This document shows, in pieces, positions 8,685 to 17,133 of a stretch of 64,000 nucleotides of DNA. The DNA is from Microbacterium sp. SLBN-146 (GTDB lineage Bacteria; Actinomycetota; Actinomycetes; Actinomycetales; Microbacteriaceae). The stretch spans positions 2,108,001-2,172,000 of the forward strand of contig NZ_VFMR01000001.1 in the NCBI RefSeq assembly GCF_006715145.1, given 5' to 3'. Both the position numbers and the translations under genes were made by a program. The notes under the pieces were generated by a model. That model saw only the letters and a list, made by a program, of their open reading frames with translations, did no database searches and was not told the origin of the DNA. Numbering within the stretch: position 1 is the stretch's first letter; every line of letters starts with the position of its first letter.

Positions 8685-9319
8685 CGGCTCGGCCCCATCC
8701 GGGATTGTTCGTCACGCTGGAGGGCGGCGACGGCGCGGGAAAGACGACGCAGTCGGCGCTCCTCGAGGAGTGGCTGACCCGGCAGGGGCGGAGCACGCTG
8801 CGCACGCGTGAGCCGGGTGGGACAGAGGTCGGTCTGCTCGTGCGCGACATCGTGCTCCACCATCGCGGCGACATCGCTCCGCGTGCGGAGGCGCTGCTCT
8901 ACGCCGCCGACAGGGCTCACCACGTCGAGACGGTCGTTCGGCCGGCTCTGGAACGTGGCGACGTCGTGATCCAGGACCGCTACCTGGACTCGTCCGTCGC
9001 GTATCAGGGCGCCGGACGCGTGCTCGGCCGCGCCGAGGTCCGAGACCTCTCGTTGTGGGCGGTGGACGGACTCCTCCCCGACCTCACGGTGCTGCTCGAC
9101 CTCGATCCCGCTGCCGCGCGAGCTCGCCTGAATGCGGACGACAAGCCGTTCGACCGGCTCGAGGCGGAGAAGGACGCCTTCCACGCCCGGGTGAGACAGG
9201 AGTTCCTCGCGCTCGCCGCGGAGGAGCCCGATCGCTTCCTCGTGCTCGACGCGTCCCGAGCCCCCGACGAGATCGCCGCCGCTGTCACGGCACGTGTGAG
9301 CGACCTGCTCGCCCACTGA
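8681..9319 (+). CDS. tmk: Thymidylate kinase
   Basis: This enzyme phosphorylates dTMP to dTDP with ATP (212 aa, normal length). The P-loop is EGGDGAGKTT at residues 14-23. It is followed by the DR-box REPGGTEVGLLVRD and the DRYLDSSVAYQG motif that binds the base and monophosphate. The GTG start overlaps the topA stop (GTGA), so the two are probably co-transcribed and coupled. The order topA-tmk-holB is conserved in related actinobacteria. Confidence 0.93.
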   Translation: MTARPHPGLFVTLEGGDGAGKTTQSALLEEWLTRQGRSTLRTREPGGTEVGLLVRDIVLHHRGDIAPRAEALLYAADRAHHVETVVRPALERGDVVIQDRYLDSSVAYQGAGRVLGRAEVRDLSLWAVDGLLPDLTVLLDLDPAAARARLNADDKPFDRLEAEKDAFHARVRQEFLALAAEEPDRFLVLDASRAPDEIAAAVTARVSDLLAH

Positions 9320-9388
9320 GTCGAGCGTGCGGTTTCGGCCTCCCGCGTCCACACGTTCCTGTCGGCCACCGCAACTAGGCTGAACCCC

Positions 9389-10585
9389 ATGGATGCCACG
9401 ACGACCGCACAGCGTGCGGCCGGGGTGCCCGCGGCAGACGCGACGCGTCCTGAAGAGGTTCCGTGGGGTTCCGTGTGGGGGCAGCCCGCCGCCGTCGAAA
9501 CGCTGCGCGCCGCGGCATCCGACCCGTCCGGTCCCGCCCACGCGTGGCTCATCACGGGCCCTCCCGGGTCGGGGCGATCGACCCTCGCTCACGCCTTCGC
9601 CGCTGCGCTCATCGCCGAACCGGGTGACGAGCGCGCCGTGCACCAGGTGCTCTCCGGGACGCATCCCGACCTGACCGCGCTGCGGACCGAGGGCGTCATC
9701 ATCTCGATCAAAGACGCCCGCGCGCTCGTCGAACGCTCGTACTTCGCCCCCTCGCTCGGTCGCTACCGCGTCATCGTCGTGGAAGACGCCGACCGCATGG
9801 CCGAACGCACGTCGAACGTTCTCCTGAAAGCTCTCGAAGAGCCTCCCGAGCGCACTGTCTGGGTGCTGTGCGCCCCGAGCGACGCCGACCTGCTCCCCAC
9901 GATCCGATCCCGCGTGCGCACGCTGCGCCTCATCGACCCCGAGATCGCCGACGTCGCAGCTCTCATCGCGCGCAGGACGGGCGTCGATCCCGCTCTTGCC
10001 GAGCAGTCGGCTCGCCACGCACAGCGCCACATCGGGATGGCGCAGCGGCTCGCCACCGACGACGCCGCGCGGGCCCGCCGCGACGAGACGTTGCGCGCCG
10101 TACTGGGTGTGCGCTCGATCGGAGACGTCGTCGAGGTCGCGGGGCGGATCGTCCAGATCGCGACCGACGACGCGAAGGCTCTCGTCGCCGAACGCGACGA
10201 AGCCGAGCGTGCGAGCCTCCTGCGCACGCTCGGGGTCGCGGAAGGCGCCCCCGTGCCGCCGGCTGTGAGGTCGCAGCTCAGTGCCCTCGACGAGGAGCAC
10301 AAGCGTCGCGCCACGAGGAGTCTTCGTGACGGACTCGATCGTGTGCTGACCGACCTCCAGTCGCTGTACCGAGACGTGCTCATGGCGCAGTTCCGTCGCG
10401 GCGACCTCATCAACCGCGAACTGGATGCCGAGATCCAGGCTCTCGCCGCAGCCTGGACGACCGAGCGCACCCTCGTCGTCCTCGATCGGATCGCCGAGAC
10501 CCGCCGCAATCTCGAGCAGAACGTCGCCCCCGCCTTGGCCCTCGAGAGCATGCTCGTGACTGTCGCGAGCGGAAGGACCCCGTGA
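9389..10585 (+). CDS. holB: DNA polymerase III subunit delta'
   Basis: This clamp-loader subunit (398 aa) of the AAA+ family would act in the replisome with tau/gamma and delta. The P-loop-like segment is GPPGSGRST at residues 57-65, with Arg in place of the catalytic Lys. That agrees with delta' being a non-hydrolysing subunit. The SSNVLLKALEEPPE-type motif is present (TSNVLLKALEEPPE). A TAGGCT box lies 7 nt before the ATG with no Shine-Dalgarno, so a leaderless internal promoter is likely despite the tmk gene just upstream. Confidence 0.9.
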   Translation: MDATTTAQRAAGVPAADATRPEEVPWGSVWGQPAAVETLRAAASDPSGPAHAWLITGPPGSGRSTLAHAFAAALIAEPGDERAVHQVLSGTHPDLTALRTEGVIISIKDARALVERSYFAPSLGRYRVIVVEDADRMAERTSNVLLKALEEPPERTVWVLCAPSDADLLPTIRSRVRTLRLIDPEIADVAALIARRTGVDPALAEQSARHAQRHIGMAQRLATDDAARARRDETLRAVLGVRSIGDVVEVAGRIVQIATDDAKALVAERDEAERASLLRTLGVAEGAPVPPAVRSQLSALDEEHKRRATRSLRDGLDRVLTDLQSLYRDVLMAQFRRGDLINRELDAEIQALAAAWTTERTLVVLDRIAETRRNLEQNVAPALALESMLVTVASGRTP

Positions 10586-12147
10586 GCAGCAGTGTCACCC
10601 GCCGCGCCCGACGCGGTATCGCCGCAGTAGCCGCCCTCGTCGTGGCATCCGTCGCGTTGACGGGATGCCTCTACGCGATGATCCCCGAGACGTCGTCGCG
10701 ACCGACCACGAGCCTCGCACCCGACACGGACGGGATCCCCGCCGAGCTGCTTCCCTTCTACGAGCAGGAACTCGAATGGAGCTCGTGCGAAGGGGCGGGT
10801 GGCGGGTTCGACTGCACGACCGTCACGGCGCCGCTCGACTGGCAGGACCCCGGTGCGGGCGAGATCGAGCTCGCCGTCATCCGGCATCAGGCGACCGGGG
10901 GAGCACCCCTCGGTTCCCTCCTGACGAACCCGGGAGGCCCCGGGGCGAGCGGCTATGACATCGTCCGCGACGCCGTCACGTTCGTCGTCGGTCAAGACCT
11001 CGCCGCTGCCTACGACGTCATCGGCTTCGATCCGCGCGGCGTCGGCCGATCCACGGCAGTGGCCTGCCTCGACGCGCCGGAGATGGACGCGTACCTCTTC
11101 GACATCCGACCTGGCACGAGAGGGTCGGAGGAATGGGAGCAGGCCTCGCTCGCCGAGCACGCGGAGTTCGCCGAGGCGTGCGAGGCGAACAGCGACGGCA
11201 TCCTGGAGTACATCACGACCGACAACGCGGCCCGCGACATGGATCTGCTCCGCGGCGTCCTCGGCGACGCGAAGCTCAACTACCTCGGCTACTCGTACGG
11301 CACCTTCCTCGGAGCGACGTACGCCCAGCTGTTCCCTGAGCGTGTCGGGCGACTCGTCCTCGACGGTGCCATCGATCCGTCGACCTCCAACCTGCAGGTG
11401 TCCACGACGCAGGCGCTCGGATTCGAGTCCGCGCTGCGGGCCTACATGGCCGACTGTCTCACGCAGCAGGAGTGCCCCTTCCGGGGAACCGTCGATGAGG
11501 GGATGGCCGATCTCGGCGTCCTGCTCGCCAGTGTCGACCGCAGCCCCATCGAGGCCGTTGACGGGCGGATGCTCGGAGCCGATTCCCTCACGACGGCGAT
11601 CGTCTCGGCGCTCTACGCGCAGGAGTCCTGGCCCCTCCTGACCCAAGCGTTCACGCAGGTGCTGGAGGGTGATCCCGAGATCGCGTTCTACCTCGCCGAC
11701 TCGTACTACGGTCGGACCGAAGGCGTCTACGCCGACAACTCCACCGAGGCGTTCCGCGCCTACAACTGCATGGACTACCCCGCGACGGACACTCCGGAGG
11801 ATGTCGCCGCGGCGAACGCGCTCCTGGCGCGAGAGGCGCCGACGATCGCTCCCTACTGGGAGGGTCCCAACCCGTGCGAGGTCTGGCCGTACCCCGCGAC
11901 GGGCGTACGCGAGCCGATCGCGGCCGAGGGGGCGGCGCCGATCCTCGTCATCGGTACGACGAACGACCCGGCGACGCCCTACGAGTGGGCCGTCGCGCTC
12001 GCGGATCAACTGTCGTCGGGAGTGCTCATCACACGCGTGGGGGAGGGGCACACGGGCTTCAACAAGGGGAACGCATGCGTCGATTCGGCCGTCGTGTCGT
12101 ACTTGATCGACGGCACCGTTCCCGCCGACGACGTGAGGTGCGAGTGA
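10582..12147 (+). CDS. Secreted alpha/beta hydrolase lipoprotein, tripeptidyl aminopeptidase-like
   Basis: This 521-aa exported hydrolase has a signal peptide ending in the lipobox ALTGC (Cys29), so it is probably a membrane-anchored lipoprotein. The oxyanion region is TNPGGPGASG, the nucleophile elbow GYSYGTF (Ser about 238). A C-terminal TAP-like domain carries the Asp region (GTTNDPATPYEWA) and catalytic His (GEGHTGFNKG). The family (peptidase S33, SlpD/SlpE-like) releases N-terminal tripeptides or handles esters; the exact substrate is unknown. The GTG start overlaps the holB stop by 4 bp. Confidence 0.88.
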   Translation: MSSSVTRRARRGIAAVAALVVASVALTGCLYAMIPETSSRPTTSLAPDTDGIPAELLPFYEQELEWSSCEGAGGGFDCTTVTAPLDWQDPGAGEIELAVIRHQATGGAPLGSLLTNPGGPGASGYDIVRDAVTFVVGQDLAAAYDVIGFDPRGVGRSTAVACLDAPEMDAYLFDIRPGTRGSEEWEQASLAEHAEFAEACEANSDGILEYITTDNAARDMDLLRGVLGDAKLNYLGYSYGTFLGATYAQLFPERVGRLVLDGAIDPSTSNLQVSTTQALGFESALRAYMADCLTQQECPFRGTVDEGMADLGVLLASVDRSPIEAVDGRMLGADSLTTAIVSALYAQESWPLLTQAFTQVLEGDPEIAFYLADSYYGRTEGVYADNSTEAFRAYNCMDYPATDTPEDVAAANALLAREAPTIAPYWEGPNPCEVWPYPATGVREPIAAEGAAPILVIGTTNDPATPYEWAVALADQLSSGVLITRVGEGHTGFNKGNACVDSAVVSYLIDGTVPADDVRCE

Positions 12148-12221
12148 TCGGCGTCCCCGTGTTCGCGGTCGCCCTTTCGACCCTGTAGGATCGTTGATCG
12201 TGCATCGCTCACGCGGCGCGC

Positions 12222-12297
12222 GCCACCTTAGCTCAGACGGCAGAGCGATTCACTCGTAATGAATAGGTCAAGGGTTCGATTCCCTTAGGTGGCTCCA
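12222..12297 (+). tRNA. tRNA-Thr (anticodon CGT)
   Basis: A full cloverleaf of 73 nt plus encoded CCA can be drawn. The acceptor GCCACCT pairs with AGGTGGC, the D-stem is GCTC/GAGC, the anticodon stem ATTCA/TGAAT holds loop CTCGTAA (anticodon CGT), and the T-stem AAGGG/CCCTT encloses TTCGATT. A possible promoter has TTCGCG and TAGGAT boxes with an 18-bp spacer upstream. Its 3' end is duplicated at 17247-17273, marking an integration site. Confidence 0.97.
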
Positions 12298-12298
12298 A
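12272..12298 (+). repeat. attL: 27-bp 3' end of tRNA-Thr(CGT)
   Basis: These 27 bases, from the T-arm to just past the CCA, recur exactly at 17247-17273. The copy here belongs to the intact tRNA gene. The repeat pair brackets 4.95 kb with atypical content and is best read as the attachment core of an integrated element. Confidence 0.9.
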
Positions 12299-12304
12299 GA
12301 TGAG

Positions 12305-12343
12305 AAGGCCCCGGTCCCGCGGAAACGCTGGGATCGGGGCCTT
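12305..12343 (+). terminator. Intrinsic terminator after tRNA-Thr
   Basis: GGCCCCGGTCCC (12307-12318) pairs with 12330-12341 with one G-U pair, extended by AA/TT, and is followed by a short pyrimidine tail (CTTTCTG). It lies inside the island boundary, so it probably arrived with the element and now terminates the tRNA. Confidence 0.75.
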
Positions 12344-12491
12344 TCTGTGTTCCCAGGAAATGGCCTGTGCCCACGCTTTCCCCACACTTGCTGCGCGGGT
12401 GACCTCTTCGAGGCGGTCGCCAGCACCATTCCGGACCGCCCTTTTCGATCCGTCTTGGCCTTTGGCCTTTGGCCTGTGGTTGGATTCGACG

Positions 12492-13250
12492 ATGGACGGA
12501 CGGACCGGGATCGATCTCCTTCTGGAGCGTGGAAAGCTCAGGGTGGACGAGCTGGTTGCTCTCGCCCGTGAGCTGTTCGCATCAGGAGCGGTCGCTCACG
12601 AGCCGATCCCCGGAACGGAGACCGCTCGAGTCCATATAGGTGCGAAGCCGGACGCGGCGTGGGCGTTTCTCGCAATGGAGGCTACCCACAACGTTAGGTG
12701 CGCGCTTGATCAGCTTGCTTGGAGACTCGTCGAGATCGACGGAGGGACGCCTGGTAGACACACGTGCTTCCCAATCGCCGACAAGGCCGAAGGGTATGGC
12801 GCCGCGCTGAAGAATGCACTGCGTGGCGCTAGTCAGGCGCATCGGGACGCAGTGCGCGGGCTGATGCCGTACCGAACGGGTGATGACCGATTCCCGGATC
12901 TGCAAGATGTCGACAACACATACAAGCATCGGCTAATGATCCCCGCGGTGGTCAGTAGCACCGGCCTTGAGATGAGGGTGAGCCTGGAGGGAGTGGAGCA
13001 GCTCGCGTTTCGCGTGAACATTCCAGGAGGCGGTGCGTTGACAGATGGTCAGGTCGTTGTGACGCCGGCGCCGTTTGAGGCGGGCGGAGGCGACGGCGAG
13101 CTACCCCCGATGCGGATAGACCACGGCGTTACCGTCGAGGTTGCATTCCACCTTCCACACCTCGGCCGCACCATCTCGGTCGAGCGGCTCTATGAGTGCG
13201 TGCACGGGATCGCTGAGGCGATAGAACCGCTCGTCGCCGACGTCGCCTGA
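12492..13250 (+). CDS. Hypothetical protein (island)
   Basis: I do not recognise this protein (252 aa from ATG 12492). It is soluble, with no signal peptide or membrane helix. Features include ATHNVRCALDQLAWRLVE in the first third, a Tyr-Lys-His segment (DVDNTYKHRLM) in the middle, and a C-terminal VERLYECVHGIAEAIEPL helix. The pattern of an early helix ALDQLAW and a later YKHR motif recurs in small uncharacterised proteins on mobile elements; this resemblance is from memory only. Earlier in-frame starts overlap the tRNA terminator and are unlikely. Base composition is less GC-rich than the flanking chromosome. Confidence 0.6.
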   Translation: MDGRTGIDLLLERGKLRVDELVALARELFASGAVAHEPIPGTETARVHIGAKPDAAWAFLAMEATHNVRCALDQLAWRLVEIDGGTPGRHTCFPIADKAEGYGAALKNALRGASQAHRDAVRGLMPYRTGDDRFPDLQDVDNTYKHRLMIPAVVSSTGLEMRVSLEGVEQLAFRVNIPGGGALTDGQVVVTPAPFEAGGGDGELPPMRIDHGVTVEVAFHLPHLGRTISVERLYECVHGIAEAIEPLVADVA

Positions 13251-13831
13251 CGTTTCTGCTCCTAGCTTGCGTGTTAGAGCGGCGCTTGCCTTTGAGGCGG
13301 AATTGGGAAGGTAGCGAAGGTGTCTCCGAGATTGTGGACTGAGGCGATGCTGGCCCGCAGGGCTGGCGGCCAACCTCCATCTGGCGGCCATATCTGCGCG
13401 GTCGTATAGGGAGGAAACCCCGCGGATTCGACGTGCTTCACGACGGACGAGCTAGCGACGACGAACGCAACGGTGCCCATCGCGAAGTAGGTGATGTGCC
13501 CCGCGACGCCGCGCAGACTCGAGTAGCTGGTGTGCCTGGAGCGCACGGATGGCTCGTGCTCTCGAAGTCTGACGAGCCAGACGCGTGCGCCCAGCGGGGG
13601 TACGCCACGACGGCGCACGAACTGTCTGTCTTCAGCCGTGATCACTGGATTCGCGGGGGCCTGGGTATCCCGCAGGCAGGTGACGATGTAGATCCAGGTG
13701 GCGAGATCACGTTGCATCTGGCGCGTCAGTTTCACGGGCCGTCCGAGCGCCAGGTCCGCGACCGTGCTCCGGGTTCGCTCTGAGTCACCCCGGTGTGTCC
13801 GGAGGGCAGATTCCTTGGAAGGATCTGTCTT

Positions 13832-14155
13832 ATGGGACGTCCCAGTAAGTATCCGCGTGAGCTTCGTGAGCGCGCTGTCCGTATGGTCGCCGAGGTGCGG
13901 CCCGATTATCCGAGCGAGTATGCCGCGATGGCGGCGGTGGCGGGGATGCTCGGTATCGGTTCGCCGGAGACGATCCGGACGTGGATTCGCCGGCGTGAGG
14001 TCGATGCCGGCGACCGGCCGGGTGTCACGACCGACGCGCAGGCCGAGATCAAGAAGCTGAAGCGGGAGAACGCCGAGTTGCGGCGGGCGAACGAGATATT
14101 GAAGGCGGCTTCGACTTTCTTTGCGGCCGAACTCGACCGGCCACACCTGCGTTAG
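13832..14155 (+). CDS. IS3-family transposase OrfA
   Basis: This is the DNA-binding helix-turn-helix part of the transposase (107 aa). It opens MGRPSKYPRELRERAVRMV, has a helix-turn-helix around AAVAGMLGIGSPETIRTWIRR, and ends in a leucine-zipper-like coiled coil (EIKKLKRENAELRRANEIL). The ATG at 13832 follows GGAAGG by 9 nt. Near 14116-14123 a CTTTCTTT run precedes the point where the -1 frame continues into orfB, the normal site for programmed frameshifting in this family. Confidence 0.92.
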   Translation: MGRPSKYPRELRERAVRMVAEVRPDYPSEYAAMAAVAGMLGIGSPETIRTWIRRREVDAGDRPGVTTDAQAEIKKLKRENAELRRANEILKAASTFFAAELDRPHLR

Positions 14156-14226
14156 TCGCCTTCATCGAGGCGCACAAGGACCGCCGTGATGGTGGGCTGC
14201 GATGGGGTGTCGAGTCGATCTGCGCC

Positions 14227-15084
14227 GTGCTCACCCAGCATGACGTGAAGATCGCCCCATCGACCTACTACGACGCGAGACGGCGCGGCCCCTCCCCCCG
14301 GGAGGTGTCGGACGAACGGTGGAAGCCGATCATCCTGATCACCTGGCAGAAGCAGCGAAAGCTCCTCGGCGCCCGGAAACTCTGGCTGAGGCTCCGTCGT
14401 GACGGGCACGATATCGCCCGCTGCACGGTCGAACGCCTCATGCGCGACCTCGGGATCGCCGGTGTGATTCGCGGGCGCCGGAAGCGCCCGGTCGATGCGG
14501 ACCCGCGGGAGACCAGACCAGCTGATCTCGTCGACCGGCACTTCGCGAGATTCCGCACGAACCAGCTCTGGGTGGCGGACTTCACGTATGTCTGGACGTG
14601 GTCCGGGTGGGTCTACGTCGCGTTCGTGTTCGACGCGCACTCCCGCCGCATCCTCGGCTGGCGCGCCGCGACCTCGATGACGACCCCGCTCGTTCTGGAC
14701 TGTCTCGAGATGGCGCTCTGGACCCGCCGGCGCGAAGGCGTCACCGGATTCGCCGGTCTCACCCATCACACCGACGCCGGGTCCGTCTACACGTCGATCG
14801 CGTTCACCGACCGGCTCATCGACGAGGGCATCGATCCCTCCGTCGGGTCCGTGGGCGACGCCTACGACAACTCCCTCGCGGAATCACAGATCGGACTTTA
14901 CAAGTCCGAACTCATCCATCACGAGGGCCCCTGGCGCGACGTCGATCAGGTCGAAGTCGCGACCGCGGACTGGGTGCAGTGGTTCAACACCGAACGCACC
15001 CACGGCTCGATCGACGACCTGACACCCGTCGAGCTCGAACAGCTCGACTACGCTCACACAGAACCCCTCGAACGAGCGGGCTAA
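14227..15084 (+). CDS. IS3-family transposase OrfB (DDE integrase core)
   Basis: This is the catalytic part of the transposase. The DDE triad is visible: Asp in VADFTYVWTW, Asp in HHTDAGSVYTS, and Glu in DNSLAESQIGLYKSE about 35 residues later. The coordinates give the first ATG in this frame. The frame is open back to about 14122, where a -1 shift from OrfA would add CGRTRPATPALVAFIEAHKD and the rest of the usual N-terminal helical region. The natural product is therefore most likely the OrfAB fusion. Confidence 0.9.
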   Translation: MLTQHDVKIAPSTYYDARRRGPSPREVSDERWKPIILITWQKQRKLLGARKLWLRLRRDGHDIARCTVERLMRDLGIAGVIRGRRKRPVDADPRETRPADLVDRHFARFRTNQLWVADFTYVWTWSGWVYVAFVFDAHSRRILGWRAATSMTTPLVLDCLEMALWTRRREGVTGFAGLTHHTDAGSVYTSIAFTDRLIDEGIDPSVGSVGDAYDNSLAESQIGLYKSELIHHEGPWRDVDQVEVATADWVQWFNTERTHGSIDDLTPVELEQLDYAHTEPLERAG

Positions 15085-15394
15085 CACCAACAAAACGCTC
15101 TCCGAACATGCCGGGGCGACTCACTCCTCGTAGTCGTTCATCCATGTGCCATTGCAGTCCGCGCAAAGTCGCTTGACCTGCTGATTTGCGGGTTGCACGT
15201 TGATGACCCGCGCCTGCCCGCGGACTTTCCAGTCATTGTCAAGCCACGACCCTTCGAGACGCATCGGGTCTTTCGAATCGATCTCGAGCAGCTCTTGCAG
15301 CTTGATGGAGAAAAGATGCGCGGACGTGAGCGGTCGCTGACCACAGAAGATGCAGCCGCGGGCCTGTTGAGGGCCGGGAGTCATGCACACCAGG

Positions 15395-15700
15395 TTACGG
15401 CGCCCGATGTGTGACTGCCTGCCGCCACACGATCACTGTGCGCCCGAGCGCTCCGGTCTCCCATGAGACGGCGACGATGCGGTCGTTCCATCCGTGCGCG
15501 AGACATGCCACCTTCTCGGCGGGTCCGTCACCGTATTGCAGCCACGCCCACACCGGCACCGGAGTCTGCACCCAGACGACGTCGCGCGGCCCCCACGCCG
15601 CCGGCGGGAGCGTTACCGGCGCTGAGCGCTCCGCGGCTTGCGCGATCCGCGCGTCGTTGAGGCGGTCGTAGTGCGCCTCGTATCGACGGTTCTTCGTCAA
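15395..15700 (-). CDS. Hypothetical protein (island)
   Basis: This is an unrecognised 101-aa protein. A TTG start at 15700 is preceded by an AAGGGGA-like ribosome site. It is basic at the start (MTKNRRYEAHYDRLND) and rich in Trp and aromatic residues later (WGPRDVVWVQTPVPVWAWLQYG). The tail predicts a beta-rich fold (DRIVAVSWETGALGRTVIVWRQAV). No signal peptide or membrane helix. It lies 10 bp from the HNH-like gene and is co-oriented with it. Function unknown. Confidence 0.55.
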   Translation of the reverse strand: MTKNRRYEAHYDRLNDARIAQAAERSAPVTLPPAAWGPRDVVWVQTPVPVWAWLQYGDGPAEKVACLAHGWNDRIVAVSWETGALGRTVIVWRQAVTHRAP

Positions 15701-15759
15701 GATGGCCGGGGTCCCCTTCTCCGGCCGAGGAGGACGATGTTACGCCGACACCTCCGACA

Positions 15760-16224
15760 TCACTCGAGGCAGGCGATCGCGTCCTCTGCGCCTGGCTCGA
15801 CGATCGAAAGCTCCTCGCCGTTGATCGTCCCGGGCCATACAGTGAACTGCTGAGCGAAGCCATCGACCGCCGCAATCGGCGGGGGACTGCCTTCGATCGC
15901 GGCTGTCATCCAGACGCCGACTTCCGGGTCGCCTCCGGCGGCGTCGAACTCCATTGCGACCAGGTAGGCGTCTGCTCGACCAGGCGCCTTCACCGCAGCG
16001 ATACGTCCGGTGGGCGTGATCGGAAGATCATTTGCTCCGCTGGCTATCGCGGGCGCAACGTCAGCGCCCACCTGCAGACATTCGGCAGTGGGTGCCGCTG
16101 AGCTTGGCGTACTCGTGTTGACCGGCTGTGATTCGGTAGCCGGGGTGGACGTCCCGCAGCCTGCAATGAGGAGCAGCCCTGCCAGTGCCGAGGCGACCAG
16201 CGGCAACTTCCTCGTCGAGTTCAT
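15760..16224 (-). CDS. Small secreted lipoprotein (island)
   Basis: This 154-aa protein begins MNSTRKLPLVASALAGLLL and has the lipobox LIAGC, followed by a Ser/Thr/Pro-rich linker of about 25 residues. A small extracytoplasmic domain then starts at AECLQVG and ends with AIACLE, so two cysteines may pair. No family was recognised. It is followed on the same strand by other island genes and preceded by the terminator of the next lipoprotein gene. Confidence 0.65.
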   Translation of the reverse strand: MNSTRKLPLVASALAGLLLIAGCGTSTPATESQPVNTSTPSSAAPTAECLQVGADVAPAIASGANDLPITPTGRIAAVKAPGRADAYLVAMEFDAAGGDPEVGVWMTAAIEGSPPPIAAVDGFAQQFTVWPGTINGEELSIVEPGAEDAIACLE

Positions 16225-16255
16225 GCCGTTGAGCGTAGCCCCTTCGACACGAACG

Positions 16256-16290
16256 AAGCCCCCACCCTACCTCGGGAGCGGTGGGGGCTT
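16256..16290 (-). terminator. Intrinsic terminator between the two lipoprotein genes
   Basis: AAGCCCCCACC (16256-16266) pairs with 16280-16290 around a 13-nt loop. It sits just downstream, on the minus strand, of the lipoprotein gene ending at 16343. No long U-tract follows on that strand; the plus strand has TTTTC after it, so it may act in either direction. Confidence 0.65.
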
Positions 16291-16342
16291 TTCGTGGGTC
16301 TATGAGGCGCACACGGGCGATCAGACGCTCAACGTGGGTGAT

Positions 16343-16816
16343 CTACAGATACGGGTCGCACCGGTTGAGAAGCTCGAGCGAGGCCGCTTTGAAGTCGACG
16401 AGATCGAGATTGCTGTTCTCTCCGGTCCTGAGCGCGTTGAGGAGCTGGTTCAGCACGTCGGACTGCGCTTCGATGTAGGGCACGATCGTGGGATCAGCGT
16501 TCCGTGACGCCCCGTCGAGGGAGCCGACTGTGGTGTCGAGCTCGTCCTCCGTCACGGTCGACAGGTCGGGTGCCTCGACGAACCGGGTGATGATGTCGGC
16601 AGCCTCCGTGACTGGACCGTCCACATTGGACCCGAAGAGGAGCCCGCATGTCGTCTCGAGGGAGACGGTCGGGAGGGCCTCTTCTGTGGCTGTCGGCGAT
16701 GGAGCGTCTTCCGACTCCCGGGCGCCAGCGGCGGAGCGATCGACACCCGCGCAGCCTGACAGCACGAGCACCGACACGGCTGTGACGAGAGCGGCCGACT
16801 TGAATCGATGAGCCAT
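16343..16816 (-). CDS. Small secreted lipoprotein (island)
   Basis: This 157-aa protein has a signal peptide (MAHRFKSAALVTAVSVLVL) and the lipobox LSGC. An acidic Ser/Thr/Pro linker (SEDAPSPTATEE) follows, then a helical domain with one early cysteine (SLETTCGLLFGS) and one at the end (LLNRCDPYL). It is similar in architecture to the neighbouring lipoprotein but not in sequence. Function unknown. Such lipoproteins are common cargo on actinobacterial islands. Confidence 0.65.
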   Translation of the reverse strand: MAHRFKSAALVTAVSVLVLSGCAGVDRSAAGARESEDAPSPTATEEALPTVSLETTCGLLFGSNVDGPVTEAADIITRFVEAPDLSTVTEDELDTTVGSLDGASRNADPTIVPYIEAQSDVLNQLLNALRTGENSNLDLVDFKAASLELLNRCDPYL

Positions 16817-16923
16817 GAACTTCCCCTTGATCGTGACGCGTCCTTCCCCAAGGACGACAATTCGCCGAGTGTATCGGCGTGCGCAGACCCCGCGCGAGCA
16901 TCAATGTCGGAGGGTCAGACCAG

Positions 16924-17133
16924 GATCGGCTCTCGATTACTGCTGCGATCCTGCTCGACTTCGGGCGCACCTGGCCCCGTCACTCGAGCGCGTAGGAAGA
17001 GACCATCCGCGAGCAGCTCAAGCTGACGCCGGCGCGCTGCTACGTGCTACTCGCTCGCGCGGCCGCGTCGCACGAAGGACTGGCGCATGACGCCGTGACG
17101 GCTCATCGCGTGCTCCGCCGCACTGCCGCGTGA
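16924..17133 (+). pseudogene. DUF3263 family pseudogene with internal amber codon
   Basis: Reading the frame from about 16924 gives AAILLDFGRTWPRHSSA, then a TAG stop (16993-16995), then EETIREQLKLTPARCYVLLARAAAS, ending at 17133. This aligns well with the intact DUF3263 protein at 62173-62424 in the same window (RAILDFEAEWRRHGAA-K-EEAIRTDLSLAPARYYQLL). There the stop position is a Lys codon AAG. No start codon in frame is evident upstream. It lies just inside the right island boundary and looks like a dead copy. Confidence 0.65.

Larger units (their letters stand above)
13781..15123 (+). mobile_element. IS3-family insertion sequence, complete
   Basis: The element is 1,343 bp. Its ends are imperfect inverted repeats beginning TGAGTCACCCCGG on the left and, read inward from the right, TGAGTCGCCCCGG; about 24 of the first 28 positions agree. 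It is flanked by a 3-bp direct repeat CTC (13778-13780 and 15124-15126), the usual target duplication size for this family. It carries orfA and orfB in overlapping -1 frames, both apparently intact, so it may be transposition-competent. Confidence 0.92.
13274..15384 (-). pseudogene. HNH-like zinc-finger protein gene interrupted by an IS3-family element
   Basis: The N-terminal part lies at 15124-15384 and the C-terminal part at 13274-13780, both on the minus strand, separated by the IS. The N-part has CIFCGQRPLTSAHLF and CADCNGTWMNDYEE, two CxxC pairs around a His, as in HNH-type or zinc-ribbon proteins that continue with GWMNxxE. Removing the IS and one CTC duplication joins the parts in frame (MNDYEE then RTRSTVADLALG, with QRDLATWIYIVTC following as expected). 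The start is ATG 15384, or GTG 15390; a TAACCT box lies 7 nt before the ATG. The IS supplies a stop codon right after the junction. Function unknown; possibly a nuclease. Confidence 0.75.

Noticed and set aside
12300..12491. Coding start of the 252-aa island protein at 12300
   Set aside because: That start would lie in the tRNA terminator hairpin and the extra residues show no conservation pattern; ATG 12492 is preferred.
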